NCBI GenBank assembly: GCA_965644295.1
Contig: CBFFRP010000089.1
Location: 62,001 to 126,000, forward strand
Source of the DNA: Paraphysomonas bandaiensis
Lineage: Eukaryota > Chrysophyceae
Direction of reading: 5' to 3'
DNA: 64,000 nt
Made by a program: the position numbers and the translations under genes. Numbering within the stretch: position 1 is the stretch's first letter; every line of letters starts with the position of its first letter. Of the stretch, positions 22,641 through 35,069 are shown one piece after another. A model generated the notes under the pieces. The model was given only the letters and a program-made list of their open reading frames with translations, did no database searches and was not told where the DNA came from.

Positions 22641-23189
22641 CTGATGAGGGCGAATGCCTCGCTACGTTTTTATTTCTTTTCAATTAATTTCACTCAATAT
22701 TGACTTTTTCTTATTTTATTACATAGATCGTTGAAGAAAAGCTAAGTCGTCAGACTAGATAGATTAGTATTGTGTCCACAATGTTTTCATTTCGCATAAA
22801 GGTCGTCATCAACATAATCTTAGCTAATCCAACATTAAATAATGATAATTTGAGTACATTATTATGACTATTATAACTATATATATATGATAAAATTACT
22901 ATATGTATACGTTTGGATTTCTTTTTGTACGAGACTGTTAATAAACTCAGTCCCTAGTAGCTACACATATATCAGCTAAGATACATTCTGCTATCGTATC
23001 TACTTTACTTTTTCTTACTATTTTTGGACATCTGCTCCCCGGTTAATGGTTCTTTGAGGAGTAAGTTATTACATGTATACCCCTCTTTCACTTATGTACC
23101 ATGTTGGTAGTATTAATTCAGTGAAGTTGTTGTACTTGGTGTAAGTTTCTAAATGTTTTTTACTTATATTGTCGCTATTATTATGCGAC

Positions 23190-23262
23190 TCACGTTAGTG
23201 TCCCGTAGAATTATCTCCGGTACTTCTCTTCCAGAACACCACGAAAAGGTGCGAGTCTGAGG
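23190..23262 (-). repeat. Dispersed repeat, copy E (head only)
   Basis: Minus-strand copy of the head module: ACTCGCACCTTTTCGTGGTG, then GTACCGGAGATAATTCTACGG and ACTAACGTGAG. The hairpin has one mismatch. The core and tail are absent; the copy stops near an ATAATAATAG end. Confidence 0.6.
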
Positions 23263-23709
23263 GAGTTTAAATATTATTTTTAATTATCCACGAAATGGAT
23301 TAATTTTTACATAGAACCCTTTAAATAATAATTAAAATGGGTAGCGAGGCATTCCCCTTATCCCATTTCTTTGGTATAATATAGGGATACTACGTTGTAA
23401 CCGCAATGTTTCAATAGAGCGAGCCCAATAGAATTATAGTTTGATCGCATTATGTCTCGTATATTATGTAAATGGCGCAACCGTTGAATATTGCATATAA
23501 GAATGCCTGATTATTACATGAGAACGGTCGTGTACAGAAACTACGTTGAATTGCAATTAATTGACGTATAGAGATAGATGTTAATGTAACATTAGCATGT
23601 ACGTAACACTGGTATATTATACGTATAATATATATACATAACACGCACATGAGACATAGTGTACAACAAATGAAACCAATACGTAGTTGTGAAGGGTGAA
23701 CATAGTTAC

Positions 23710-24426
23710 GAGGGATGCGTATCAATTAATTGTCAATTATAATTGCAATTACTACTTGTCTCAATTTCAATTATTACAATATTATATTAACTAAAAACTA
23801 CGTTACCTGTCAATAGAGCTACTCCAACAACTGTCATTTCATTTCAGAGGCAACGGTGCATGCTAATCAGTCATAACAATCTTAGCTCTACTGAAAACCT
23901 TTCCACAAAAGAAAAAGAAACCAGTGATACGCTTGCGGTGAAATACGCTCACCATATTTATCCATCGCACCACCACATAGCTGGGCAGTAAAAACTATAT
24001 CTTTTCATCCATCGTGTTTGATGGCATACTGCAACAGCTTGCTCCACCCATAACCCTTCTTTCGCTTCAGAATACTTTTCAGAACACTCTATATTATCAT
24101 TTATTTTCTCAAACAACACTTGTGCGATGACTTCTGGTACCAGTTTATCGCTCATATCACCAATTAATTAAATGAATAATAATAAGTAAGATAATCCTAT
24201 AGATATTATAGTCTTTCATCAATCGTCGAATTTATTGTAAGAATTGGATTTTCGAAATAAAAATGCCGTTTATAACAACTTTCAGTGTAAAATATGGCAT
24301 TTTTTATCAATTAATTGCAATTAATTGACAATTAACTGATGCAAGCTGGAGTCAATATAATTGCAAGTATCCCAAGTTCAATCACTGCAATTTCAATAAT
24401 TGACAATTAATTGATACGCAGCCCTG
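23710..24426. mobile_element. 717-bp non-autonomous hAT-type element with internal ORF
   Basis: Left end GAGGGATGCGTATCAATTAA and right end (complement) CAGGGCTGCGTATCAATTAA are about 30-bp terminal inverted repeats with two mismatches. Flanks ATAGTTAC (23702-23709) and ATAGTTAT (24427-24434) form an 8-bp duplication with one change. The interior has no transposase. It carries a minus-strand ORF, 24155-23958, 65 aa, opening MSDKLVPEVIAQVLFEKIND and containing WVEQAVAV. The spacing of hydrophobic and Trp/Glu positions is faintly like the first two thirds of a Tctex-type dynein light chain, but the similarity is weak. Part of the interior recurs at 46175-46365. Confidence 0.8.
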
Positions 24427-24741
24427 ATAGTTATAAAGGAAGTATATTCATGAATATGTCATGAATTGTTAAATTAATAATTATTATAATTATTCTCTGT
24501 TGAAAGTAGGTTGTGTGCAACAAAGCAAGCTGTTTAAGGCTTACTTTGGGATATATTTAACGTTCAATTCCAACAGTCGTTATGTAAAGAGAAAGCTCTA
24601 TTGATTCTCATTTGATGCCCTCTCATAGACATATTGATTACACATAGAAACAAAACTACTATTGAAAGCCTAATTTACGCAGGTTAAAAACTTAGTGCAT
24701 CTTTACAACGTACAATTCCACGAAATATAAGTACTTTCTCC

Positions 24742-27700
24742 TTAAAATATACCCCACTTCTGAGCATTTTTTCTCATTTTCTCCTTGTGGGCTTGAGAAT
24801 TGGCTTTGTATTTCTTCGCTTCAATTCCAAAATCTTCCATTTTTTTATTGAGTCTGTTTATTCTCTCGCCCCTTTCTTCAAAGTTCTGCCGCGTTTCATC
24901 TAAGGTCACCTTTGTGCGCGCAGCTGTTGATGACGCGTTTCGAGCCTCATCTCTCGATATTTTGTATCCTTCTTCTTCGCCTTTCACTTTATCGTTTTTC
25001 CGAGAATTAAAAAGCTCATCTTTTTGATGTTGCTCGTAGGTTTTGGCAAACAGCTTATCCAGGTCAACCGGGGAGCCCATGAGAAAACTAGCTCTTCTCT
25101 TACTTTTCCCCTTGTTTCCTACACTCTCAGACTCTCTCTGTACGTTCATTAGCTGTGCTGAGTCCGGTGGGCTCCACATGGTAGATGCCCGGGATGGGGT
25201 GGCAGCGGTTGGTAAATACTCCGAATTTAACGGGGCCGCGGAGAATATCATGTTGCCGCTACATCCAATAAAGGTATTCCCGTTCGCAAGGATATATGCC
25301 GAGTGTACATTGTATGGCTCGGTCATTACCTGGGGTAGTGCATCAAATCGACTTATCCCATGACCGCTCTGTAAAGAAAGAAAGTACATGTCTGCGGTTT
25401 CATCAACGCATGCGAGAGCACAAAGAGGTGAAGTCCAGAAGCGAGTTGCGTCTTCAATGTAAGATACCACAGAAGCAGTAACAATTGGGGCAGCAGCTAC
25501 GGGACGTGAATAAACCCCACCACATCCAGGTAGACTCAAACCAGTAGGAGTGGATCGACAAAACTGTGCGATCTCACATCTGCGCATTGACTTACCTTGC
25601 ACAAAGACGACGTACTTTGGAGCCGTTATGGGAGGAGGATCAGTGGGCTTTGTGTGGGGTGGCGCGGCATAAGTATCAGAGGAATTGCGTTTGAACTTTT
25701 TCATAAAGGACGACGCAGGAGGTGCGGAGGATATGGGAGCGCCACTCTTTCCACCCGATCCAGTAGAGCTTGCGGAGTCGTGTGCCGACACAGACGTCGG
25801 CTTTGACTTGGAGCCATCACCACACTTGGGAACATCAGTTATGACCTCAAACTTTGAGTTAATGACACACGCAAAAGGGACCCCATATTCAGTATCGTCA
25901 TCATCATCCGTGTCGTATACACAAGAAGAGACGGCCATAACCTCAAGACTAGATGAATGAAGTACAGCGACGTGACCTGATGCATACACTACATACACGC
26001 CGGGCTGAAGGTCGACATCCTTCCAATACGGCGCATGAAACATATAAAGTACACTACCACTCGCCCCGATGTGTTCTAACGCATTCACTCGCACAAGATC
26101 TGAGCTGTCCCAATTACATTTGGCAAACACAGCACCGTCACGTGTTCCAACAAATAATTCAGCACCAGCTCCACCCACCACGGCACATGTGACAGACTGG
26201 TTCACAGTGCTCCGCAACCGTTCTTGGGCAGATTTAGTATCAGGACTAGTTTGATCTGTATCCCACACTACCACACCACCACTATCATCTCCACATATGA
26301 GAAGCGAACCAGAATAACTGATGTACGTCACTTCTGCGTTCCCACACTTCAGAGCGGTAAGTGGGACCCAACAATTCCCCCTCGAGCAATCACCACTGTT
26401 TCGGGGTGGCAGACACACGCCCCATGCTATTATACTCCTATACAAAATATTACCGATACACATACCACAGTATATACATACGCACCCGTCAGCATGACCC
26501 ACAAACACAACGTCCATAGCATCTGTGTCTCCCCGCTCACCACTGGCAAGAGTTAGCTCCCAGGTTGCAGCAGTTTCTGCCAGTGTCTCAAAGTTGGTCA
26601 ACGTTACACACACGTCCTTAAAGAAATCACGGGCAGACAGACGCCGGGTAGAATTTCGGCTAGTGCTCGTTCTAGAACTCAAAAGTGCACCAGGTGCCTC
26701 GTCATCAGAGTCCGATCCCTCAGGTGGTTGGCAAACAGCTGGTGCTGGAACACTATCGCTGGACCGCTCCATCGAAGTAAACGCTGAAGCCAACGACGAA
26801 GAGGGGAGACAGGCCGAAATAAACTACATATTGCACAATACGTTATTAAAGAGTTCGTAATACAAAGAGCAGACTACCGTGACAGGGGCCTTTCCAGGAA
26901 GAACCTCCAGAGCGGGTCGGGGATCAGGAAGGATTCCCATCTCCAACTCCCATTCTGACACATTCCCAACCGGACACCTCATTACCATCAATTCACGAAT
27001 AAATTCACGATCCTCACACTCGCTCTCAGTTAAAAGCAGCAAGCCTGGAACCGCAGCTATCCGATTCGATGAGTTTGGAACGATAAATTGCAGCCAAAAG
27101 TACTCACCAGGCGAACTAGACTCTTTGTCCCAGGTAGGGGCTAGACGAAATCCCACGACCTCAGCGTTTGGTAGTGGCGGCACAGTAAATATTGTTTTCA
27201 TGTCTCCTGCACATGGACAATCACGTTATCAAATTGATAGTACGGCATCACTCCTACCGTGAGAAGATGGAAGCAAAGCAACGATGACACTCTTGGCATG
27301 ATCCATATCTGCCCCAAGGGATCCTAAAAGCAAACCAGTGCAGATCATGCCGCATGTCATAATTCACAGGAAAGTACATACCTATGAGCACGAAGAGGCA
27401 TCCTTCTTGCGTTGGTGACAGCGGCGGCATCCAATGCATCTTTCGCACTATCATAGTTTCATCTGCCCGAACATCATCATCACTGCCATCATCCTCCATC
27501 ATCTCAGATCGCGTATTCCAAACCGTGACGGAAGAAACTTTATCCAACCCTAATACGAGTACATCTCCAAGTCGAGTTCCAGCAAACAACATGTCGCCGT
27601 TGTGATTAAAAGCAGCTGTTGTAATTCCAGCGGTCTTGTAAACCCGATAACTTCTTCGTTTAGCTAAGTCATACACTACCACCGCCCCTACAGACTCGTC

Positions 27701-28615
27701 ATCCACTCCATCATACGCAATCAGTAGGTACTTCTCATCCTACAAAAACAGAAAGAATTAGAATAAAATGTTCAGCATATATTGGAATAAAAAGTAGTTC
27801 AAGGTATCGGTACGCTAAAGAAAAGTCGCAACAACAATCACCTTCGGGCATATCTGCAGGTCTGAGACAGCCATGTGCCCCCCAACTCCAGCATCTGAAC
27901 AGGTAATACAGTACTCGACTTCCCTAAATTCTGGAAGCACCTGAAGTACACGTACATACCCTTCTGTTGTTCCCAAATAAGCGTAATGTCTGGGGTGATA
28001 TTCATCAATGTGAATAGTAGTGATGTCGCCACACGCCTCATTTAGCCAGGAAGCAGGCAGGTGGTGAGAAAGGGTAAGGCTTGGGATCATAAACACAGAT
28101 AGAGAGTTGTCTGCAAACCTGACCAATATATTCTCATCGTACGCCGAAACAATGTGCGTGATGTCCATCTGTTCAGCAGCGGGTTGAACGTATTGGAACC
28201 CGTCACCATAAGCATACAGCGCCCCACACTCCGTGCCCATTACGATTAGACCCTGCACAGCAAAACATCAATGACCACAACAATAATTGACTTAGGATAG
28301 TATTACAGTAGGGTGATGATAAAGTACAACGTTTGCATCTGGCGGCCATCCCTTCCCGCCGCCCAACTCCACATCAAAAGACAATTCACTACATATCATA
28401 TGAGATATCAGCCGCAATAAGACTCCGAGCAGTTACATCAGTTTCTCTTCAACTATTTCATCTTCAACACTCTCTACTTTACTATTAGACGCACTCGTCG
28501 CTTCAACAACCGACTCATTAGAAGATTTGGTATCATTGTGTCTCTCTGCGGGTGTGTGTTTAGGCTCTAGAGGCCCTTTACCTGGACGCTGTTGTCCGCC
28601 TGGTTTATTTCCCAT
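24742..28615 (-). CDS. Tomosyn / lethal-giant-larvae family protein with C-terminal R-SNARE
   Basis: Syntaxin-binding regulator of exocytosis, 1168 aa. Exons: 28615-28437, 28388-28307, 28252-27842, 27739-27382, 27323-27258, 27206-26878 and 26823-24742; introns are 48, 54, 102, 58, 51 and 54 nt. After a disordered N-terminus (MGNKPGGQQRPGKG) the body forms two WD40-type propellers. Family segments include VVLYHHPTGLIVMGTECGAL, YLGTTEGYVRVLQV, YLLIAYDGVDDESVGAVVVY, FVGHADGCVCIY and GNTFIGCSGNMIF. The last 60 residues form an R-SNARE-like helix: NFEERGERINRLNKKMEDF, with the Arg of EERGERI at the expected zero-layer position, ending in KWGIF without a membrane anchor. That tail distinguishes tomosyn from Lgl and Sro7. 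An alternative start near MSASDAF-like positions was not needed, since the first ATG keeps a continuous frame. It is convergent with Sec1/Munc18. Confidence 0.9.
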
Positions 28616-29218
28616 AATCTCACTCGATTAGATGTTCGACAGGTATATGATAATGTGGAGTAGTGTTATGGTGGTTGTATGACGGGGTATTGTCGAGTAA
28701 GAGTGTATGTGTGGGGAGGAGTATACTGATCTATGAATGATATTGACAGAGGAGCGAGTTCATGTGCTGCTCATGCTCATGTACAGCAGTACAAGTACAT
28801 ACATAGTACACAGTACTGTCTGTACATACACGTTCTACAGCAGTACAAGGGATGCCTGTATATACAGTATCCCATCAGCAACATTTCATATCGACACTTG
28901 TTTTTGTCCATATCAACATACAAAAAAAAGGTACAAGAATTATGTGTAAGATGGAATATACTTAATTCTCCGATTTTCTATTTCTTTAGTGTCAAAATTA
29001 CCTTCTTTGTGATATCCACAGTAAAAAACTAATAATGTCATGGTTTTGCAAGTTTAGAGTCTGGCATTTTATATAAATATTAGGTATTTTGTGGTCGTGT
29101 CATACTCCTGTATGTCGAAGACAACAAGCAGTGTACCTTGTGCAGTGAGGTGTGTCATGAGTGCTACATTATCAGCATCAGCTCTATCGTGAATGTGCGA
29201 TAGATAGTATAGAACACT
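28616..29218. promoter_or_regulatory. Shared upstream region, tomosyn and type-I membrane protein
   Basis: 603 bp between divergent start codons. It contains CA/GT-rich and TACA-rich stretches and no repeat copy. No specific promoter element is recognised. Confidence 0.45.
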
Positions 29219-32200
29219 ATGGTTAGTGTTGTTTCATTTATGTTTCATGTATTGCTCATAGCTGGTGTTGTTACTCTCACTGTAAACTGTGACGATGACA
29301 TCGAAACAGAGATACCGAAAACAACAAGAAATGAGTTCAATCAGTTCTTGTCCTCGATGCCTAATGGAGTATTGAGTGCTCCTTTAGAAGATGAAGAGAT
29401 ATTACTCGACTTGATTGATGCGTATAGTCGAGAGAAGAGCAATATATTTCCATATGAAATGTTCCATGTGCATGAGAGAGAGGCCAGTGCATGGTATTCG
29501 GATATTGAAGTTGATGTCCACACTGGTGTGGCTTTTCTTGGATTTCCAGATAATACACTTCCTCGATTTCGTGAGCTCTGGTTTAATGAGCTTATGCGAT
29601 CAGATAAGTTAGTTGGTTTAGTGGGAACCGCTGATGATATTATGCATGCGCCTGGTCGTGTCAGTGTCAAGCACCACTTTCATTTAGTAGATACTAGTTT
29701 TCATGCTGACGATGCTATCCAGAAGTACATAAGTAAAATTGCTAGAAAATCAGGGGACGACTTTGGCGCAGAATATTATATTAATGCGTGGGAAATGGAA
29801 CATGCCCTCCAATCGATGAAGGACATTATTCTCCGCCCTAACCATGGGCGTGGTGACGTAAAGGAGAAACCTTCTGTCATGATATTTGTCCTGAACCTAG
29901 CTGGAATACTGGATGGGGCCTCTTACACCTACGTAAATGGGTTTTCCCCTGGCGATATGGAGCTTCTTCGTCAATGCCCCGAATGTCGTGAGCTTGCTGG
30001 TCAGGTACTCCGCAGTCTTCCTGCTTCCACTAGGCGAGTGGTGGACGCAAACTCCACTCACCTGTCTCTTGGTGATCCGGTATCTCTTAAAGATTTAGAG
30101 CCAGCAGCTCCTGCTCCTGTTGAACCGAATTCATGGGACTATTGGGCGAATGAAGATCAGCAGCCAGAGAAAGAGCACGACGGAAAATTTGAGGTAAACG
30201 AAGTCCGCTCGAGTAAAGCGTGGGCTAGATCTTTTGTGGATAGTATGGACCGCAGTGAATATGTAAGATTTTGTTATTGTGTACGTATCTGAATTAATCA
30301 GTGTTTTCTAGAGTTTGGAGAAGCGAGTGCTGAACATACTCCGTAATAACAATGATGACCCTGTGTATGATATATACCGCCACGAACTCGCTCGTAGTAT
30401 AATTACTCGTGATTCTATGATCACGGATGTTCTTCCTCCTAATTCTTCAGGGAAAAAAACTTTTAGTAGTCATTGCACAGCGGGAACGTGGGCTGGGAGT
30501 TTGGGAAGTGTGTGGTTGGATCTTCAGGCAATTGAAGGTGAGGTGTTATTTCAAAGTATTTAGTGGTAAAGTACAAATGCAGATGCGCCTGTAGCGGATC
30601 GTGGAGGACTTCTGCATGCACATAATGTATCTCAGTGGAAAACTGCCCTTAGTGCGGATGAGCTTCAGAAACAGGGAAGCACAACTAATGCGCAAGGGTC
30701 CGACTTCCGCCCTCAGGAGAGTGCACAGGAGCTTGACGGTCTTCGTCGATCTCTGTCGCAGCATTTATCACATTGCAATACCCTATTAGAGCATCTACAC
30801 TGCTCTCACATACGGTCAGTTTCTGAGTTCTCTGTTTCTGCTCCTGCTGCCACCCGTTTGCAGCATTTTGTTGAAATCGCGGCTGTTGTTAGTGATAACG
30901 TCGAAAGCGGAGAATTACATGATCACTGTGCTATTCTAATTCTCCAAAAAGCTTTGGTGGAGATTGTTCTGGAGGTGTCCGCGCACCTGGAAGTCTTAAT
31001 TTCGGATAGTCTTTCTGCACAACATAACCAGGAGTGGGATGTATACTACAACGATGCAATAAACTTCCACAATAGGATACTTTCCGAAGCACTCGAGGTT
31101 TCGAATATGTTTGTTGGAAAAGGCCACTTTTCCAGGCTTGGGTTTGCCTCGGAGGAAACTAACCACGCTGTGGCACGTCTGGCGAATATTGTATTGCGGA
31201 CAACTCGACAACTAGTGTCACGCCCTGTGGACCTTCATCCGGCCCGCCAGTTGTTCAATTCTCCGCGACACGGTACGCTATACATTGTTAACCTATACTC
31301 GACCCAATATATGTTCACAGAATGGACACCTCCATCTCAGGCAGTAAAAATTGCAAAGACTGGTGGGCCTGCCAGTGATATTATGGACACTATTCATGCT
31401 TCACTCGCTGCTTCTCGCTATTCTTACAGTCTACCGTCTGGGAGTGACAAAGAAGAAAACCACGAAGACTGGAGAGTTATGCTTCCACCAGTATATATTC
31501 CAAAGCACATCGATGTCGAGGTCTTCGTTCTCGTCGCACAGGATTCCTATTCGCCCATTGGTATGGAAATTTTTATTGGTGCTTTATATAATGGAATTAT
31601 GGCTTACAGATGACATGGAGGGCTTCAATATGAGAATGTTTTCTGCACAAATCGAACGGTTAAAGCTCCCCAATCAGATGATGACCATCACTGTTCATTC
31701 GATATCTGCTCAAGAGGAACCGTCCGTGTACCTGGGCATATCCAGTTGTCGTCGATATAGCACTCAGCATGGCCTTGGAGAACATATGCATCACCTCTCC
31801 AGCGACTGCATTTGGCGGCACCTCCAGCACTCGGACGAGGTGGCAGAGAGTCTACACGAGGATAGTGGAATAAATGAGAAGTATCCGAATAAACAGCACC
31901 TGGTATGATTCCTGTGATTTGTACCCATATATGTATTGTGTAATGGAGACCGTAGGCTGTGTTTTTGATTTCGGTGGATTATGGGGATCCCATTTATTTG
32001 TCAAGCGAGGGGGACGATGTGCTGCATCAATCCGTTGCTTTCGGAGATTCTATCTTACTGGTACAAAACCCACACACCGCAGTGCCAGGTGGATACACGT
32101 GTCGGGGCAGACCAGTATATACGTCGCTTCGAAATCCTCTTGGTGTGGCACTGGAGTCAGTTGGCAGTGCAATATTAGGCCTGTCCGGAGGAGATGAATC

Positions 32201-32865
32201 TATAAACCCACTCTCCGGTGTTGGAGCGAAGCAGTCTAGCCATGATAGAACAGCACTGTCCTGTGGATCCTCCCCTTTCTTCAGAGGAACAGCGGGTGCG
32301 AGCCCGCAGTTCAGTGAATTTGACTTGGTATGCGCGTGATACTGTAGCAACTGTTTGAATTTTATTATATGTTTTAGATAAACGGACAGCGAATGCGAAT
32401 ATTACGCTCTATTGACTACATCGCCGATCTTGCCAATAGGAACTACATGGATATCGCTTATCATAGAGAGTACCGCCTGGGTGACGAAGACACACATGAA
32501 TTCATCACGAAGGTTTGATATGAATTTGACAACATGCTAGACTAGTGTTTTAAACAGAATTTTGTTCTGGTTAGGCTATCGAAGCTGTGCATGATTTTGA
32601 CTGGGCTAGAGCTGCTGCAATATCGAACTCGCTGCTGAAGAGTGTGGACAGCCACCGAGGAATTGTTGATGAATTTCTTAAACGCAATCTGAATTTTGCT
32701 GGTAGAGACGAAACTGCAAAAGCTACAAATGAAGTGTCTGGCACTTCTGCTGAGGCATGGAAGTTATTATTTGTATTGATAGCATCGACTGTAGGCTCGG
32801 GAGTAGTCACGTATGGCCTGTTGATTGTATTTAGTGTTGTTCTTCAGCAGACGAAACGGAAATAA
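29219..32865 (+). CDS. Large type-I membrane protein, DUF7906-like (plant At5g58100 type)
   Basis: 1112 aa from seven exons: 29219-30262, 30312-30537, 30583-31560, 31610-31902, 31956-32327, 32378-32512 and 32575-32865; introns are 45-62 nt and all junctions keep frame. A signal peptide occupies residues 1-24 (FMFHVLLIAGVVTLTVNC). One transmembrane helix near residues 1073-1100 (LLFVLIASTVGSGVVTYGLL) is followed by a short basic tail, QQTKRK. The bulk is therefore lumenal or extracellular. The stretch GDSILLVQ...YTCRGRPV...LRNPL.VALESVGSAILGL resembles what I remember of a plant membrane protein family needed for pollen-wall formation (DUF7906). That match is from memory and moderate; biochemical function is unknown. 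It is divergent from tomosyn. Confidence 0.72.
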
Positions 32866-33612
32866 TAATGTTATTAATGTTACGCTGTTGTTGCTCATGC
32901 AAGAACGATTGTAAGAATTGGACTGTGTTTGTGCATTAATATTACCACAATCATACTATATATATGTATCAGGGCCTGGTAACCTTTAATGGTAATGCCA
33001 TTATAATTGCCGGGACATTTTTCATTAATGCCATTATAATTGACGGGAACTGGACTACCATTAATGGTTACCAGGCCCTGATATGTATTACTTTACTAGA
33101 ATTAGTACGAACTACTGCAATATGCAATGTAAGCAAAGTAAATTTTCTGGTTATGAGAATGTGGTGGTGTACACTTTCGCAATGAATGAACTCTAATGAG
33201 TGTAGTATGTAGGACACGTTATTAATGATTACCCGATCCAGCATTCCGTTGGTGTTAGGTGAACTATTGAATACGTGATAAGGAGTACACTAAATACTTG
33301 GTTATTTTTTTGTGAGTATTAGTATTAGAAGACGTCAAATTTTACATTTTGAGGCCCTTGTCCTACCTCTTCTAGGCATGAGTGGATTTCAATAGGTATA
33401 TAGTGGTTAAAGTGTAAAGGAATAGTGCTTCCAGATGGCTATATATATCAAATGATGACTACACTCAACGCGCTAGGCACTCTGCTTCTAAGGATACAAT
33501 AGTGGTATCTTAGCTAGGTCGAGTAAAGGGAGCATAAGCATTGTTAGAATTATTATAGTCAGCCAATGTCATCAAAATAATAGCTTCAACACTACCAACA
33601 CAGGGTATGTAT
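32866..33612. other. Intergenic, contains one hAT-type MITE
   Basis: Convergent 3' ends of the membrane-protein gene and prefoldin 2. Apart from the element at 32970-33080 it is AT-rich with no gene. Confidence 0.5.
32970..33080. mobile_element. 111-bp hAT-type MITE
   Basis: Termini CAGGGCCTGGTAACC and GGTTACCAGGCCCTG are exact inverted repeats extending into TTAATGG/CCATTAA. The exact 8-bp duplication ATATGTAT flanks it (32962-32969 and 33081-33088), placing it in the hAT superfamily. The interior holds a direct repeat of TTAATGCCATTATAATTG. Its terminal sequence differs from the CAGGGCTGCGTA family at 22-24 kb, so this is a second hAT family. Confidence 0.88.
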
Positions 33613-34051
33613 CTAGGACGCTTGCTGCTTCTGCTGTCTGCGCATCATTGCTTCCCTCTCAGTCTGGGTCATAATGCCATACTTTGCTTTGAATGCCTTT
33701 GTTTCAGCGTCTTTAGTCTTCAGATTATTTTCTAGAGTTTCAGTAATTTGAGCTATCTGTTAATTTAACAGTTATGTAGCAATGCATATGAAGTCATTAA
33801 CGTACCCCTTCAGCATTCCGCGTAACTGTCGGTAAAACTTCACCGACAGTTCTTTCAACGAGAACACCCCCTACTAACCGAAACGCCTTTCTTTCGGGCT
33901 CTAGTTTCGACAGAGTATCAATCACAAGTCGATGTTCGTCTTTCTCCAGGGTTAACTCTTGCAGCTTAGCAGATATTTGTTGGCACTCGGCATTCATCTG
34001 TTTGTACCTGTTCACAATTTCTTCCGGGTTCTGATCGTTAAATGCAGCCAT
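33613..34051 (-). CDS. PFDN2: Prefoldin subunit 2
   Basis: Beta-class subunit of the hexameric prefoldin chaperone that hands nascent actin and tubulin to CCT. Exons 34051-33806 and 33756-33613 (intron 49 nt) give 129 aa. The core HRLVIDTLSKLEPERKAFRL followed by VGGVLVERTV.EVLP matches the beta-prefoldin hairpin motif; flanking segments are coiled coil (VNRYKQMNAECQQISAKLQE, and ITETLENNLKTKDAETKAF). The start chosen is MAAFND; an in-frame ATG 8 codons upstream (34075) is also possible. It is divergent from LSM6. Confidence 0.92.
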
Positions 34052-34706
34052 ATTTCTGAAAAATCTGGCTAACACACTCTGCGGAACTTTACAGGCTTCA
34101 GATGTATATAATGCCCAGTCTAGTTACTATTATCTCTATCAGTACATGTCTGCTCTATGCATTCACGCACTGCTCCATAAAAAACACAACCACTGACTAT
34201 GCGGTATACACATACACACAGCAGCAGTGTATTCCCTCTGTATTTTATGACAAACCATGACAAAAAAAACATACCTACACACACAGAGTACGAGCACGAA
34301 CTGAAAAAATATTAAAAAGAGACAAAAACGGACAGTACCCGGACTTCGCACGTGGTCACCCACCGTACTACTAACCGGGCCAGATGCAACTTAACTTCCG
34401 CGAGCGGAACGAGAGCGGGTGCGGTTTGCATTGTATGACCGTCCATACCGACTAGACCTGATTTTACATATAGAAATACAGTATTCCATGGTATTTGTAC
34501 ATAATATACTGTAGGGATACAGTATACTGCTGTATAATATGCAATCACTGTAATCTCAGTTTGTTGCGCTGTTTGATACACATGCATAACAAGCAGTCAG
34601 TCAACTCTGCCTATATCGCCTATATCGCCTATACTAGTCGAAAAACTTAGAGAGCTTTTGAAGCACTGTTGTTTTAGAAATACTATAGCAATTTTTCTTT
34701 TTACTG
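34052..34706. promoter_or_regulatory. Shared upstream region of prefoldin 2 and LSM6
   Basis: 655 bp between divergent starts. It includes three tandem copies of a CTATATCGC-type 9-mer near 34610-34635. No gene or repeat copy is seen. Confidence 0.45.
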
Positions 34707-35069
34707 ATGACAGAAGAAGCTAAAATTACAGTTGCCGCGGCAAAACGCAGCCCGAATGATTTCTTAAAACAAGTTCTTGGCAGGCCTGTTGTTGTGAAAT
34801 TAAATTCTGGCGTAGAGTATCGCGGTATGTGGTTGGTTTATTCCCTATCCGTAATGTCACATATTAGCGGTAGGTATATTGGCTTGTCTGGATGGGTTCA
34901 TGAACATTGCAATGGAGCAAACAGAGGAGTATGAAGACGGACACCTGAAAGCTCGTTATGGGGACTGTTTCATCCGTGGAAACAATGGTACTCATTATTA
35001 TGATAAATTATTCTGGTGTAATGATTTTGTATAGTTCTATTTATAAGCACCGCCAAAACGAGGAGATAG
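34707..35069 (+). CDS. LSM6: U6 snRNA-associated Sm-like protein LSm6
   Basis: Component of the LSm1-7 (mRNA decay) and LSm2-8 (U6 snRNP) rings. Exons 34707-34824, 34874-34987 and 35035-35069, introns 49 and 47 nt, 88 aa. The Sm1 motif is DFLKQVLGRPVVVKLNSGVE YRG with LDGFMNIAMEQ, and the Sm2 motif is DCFIRGNNVLFIS. GRPVVVKLNSG and the EEYEDG linker identify LSm6 rather than SmF. The N-terminal extension MTEEAKITVAAAKRS is slightly longer than in animals. All three exons are required to complete the fold. Confidence 0.95.

Larger units (their letters stand above)
21959..24741. other. Intergenic region rich in small transposable elements
   Basis: About 2.8 kb between the convergent 3' ends of Sec1/Munc18 and tomosyn. 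It contains two hAT-type elements, two repeat heads (copies D and E) and several short GCGAGGCATTC/GAATGCCTCGC motifs near 22520, 22650 and 23345. One ORF within the larger hAT element is described there. No other gene is seen. Confidence 0.6.

Noticed and set aside
25597-26254. Several 60-110 codon plus-strand ORFs over tomosyn
   Set aside because: Antisense shadows of the long tomosyn exon 26823-24742.
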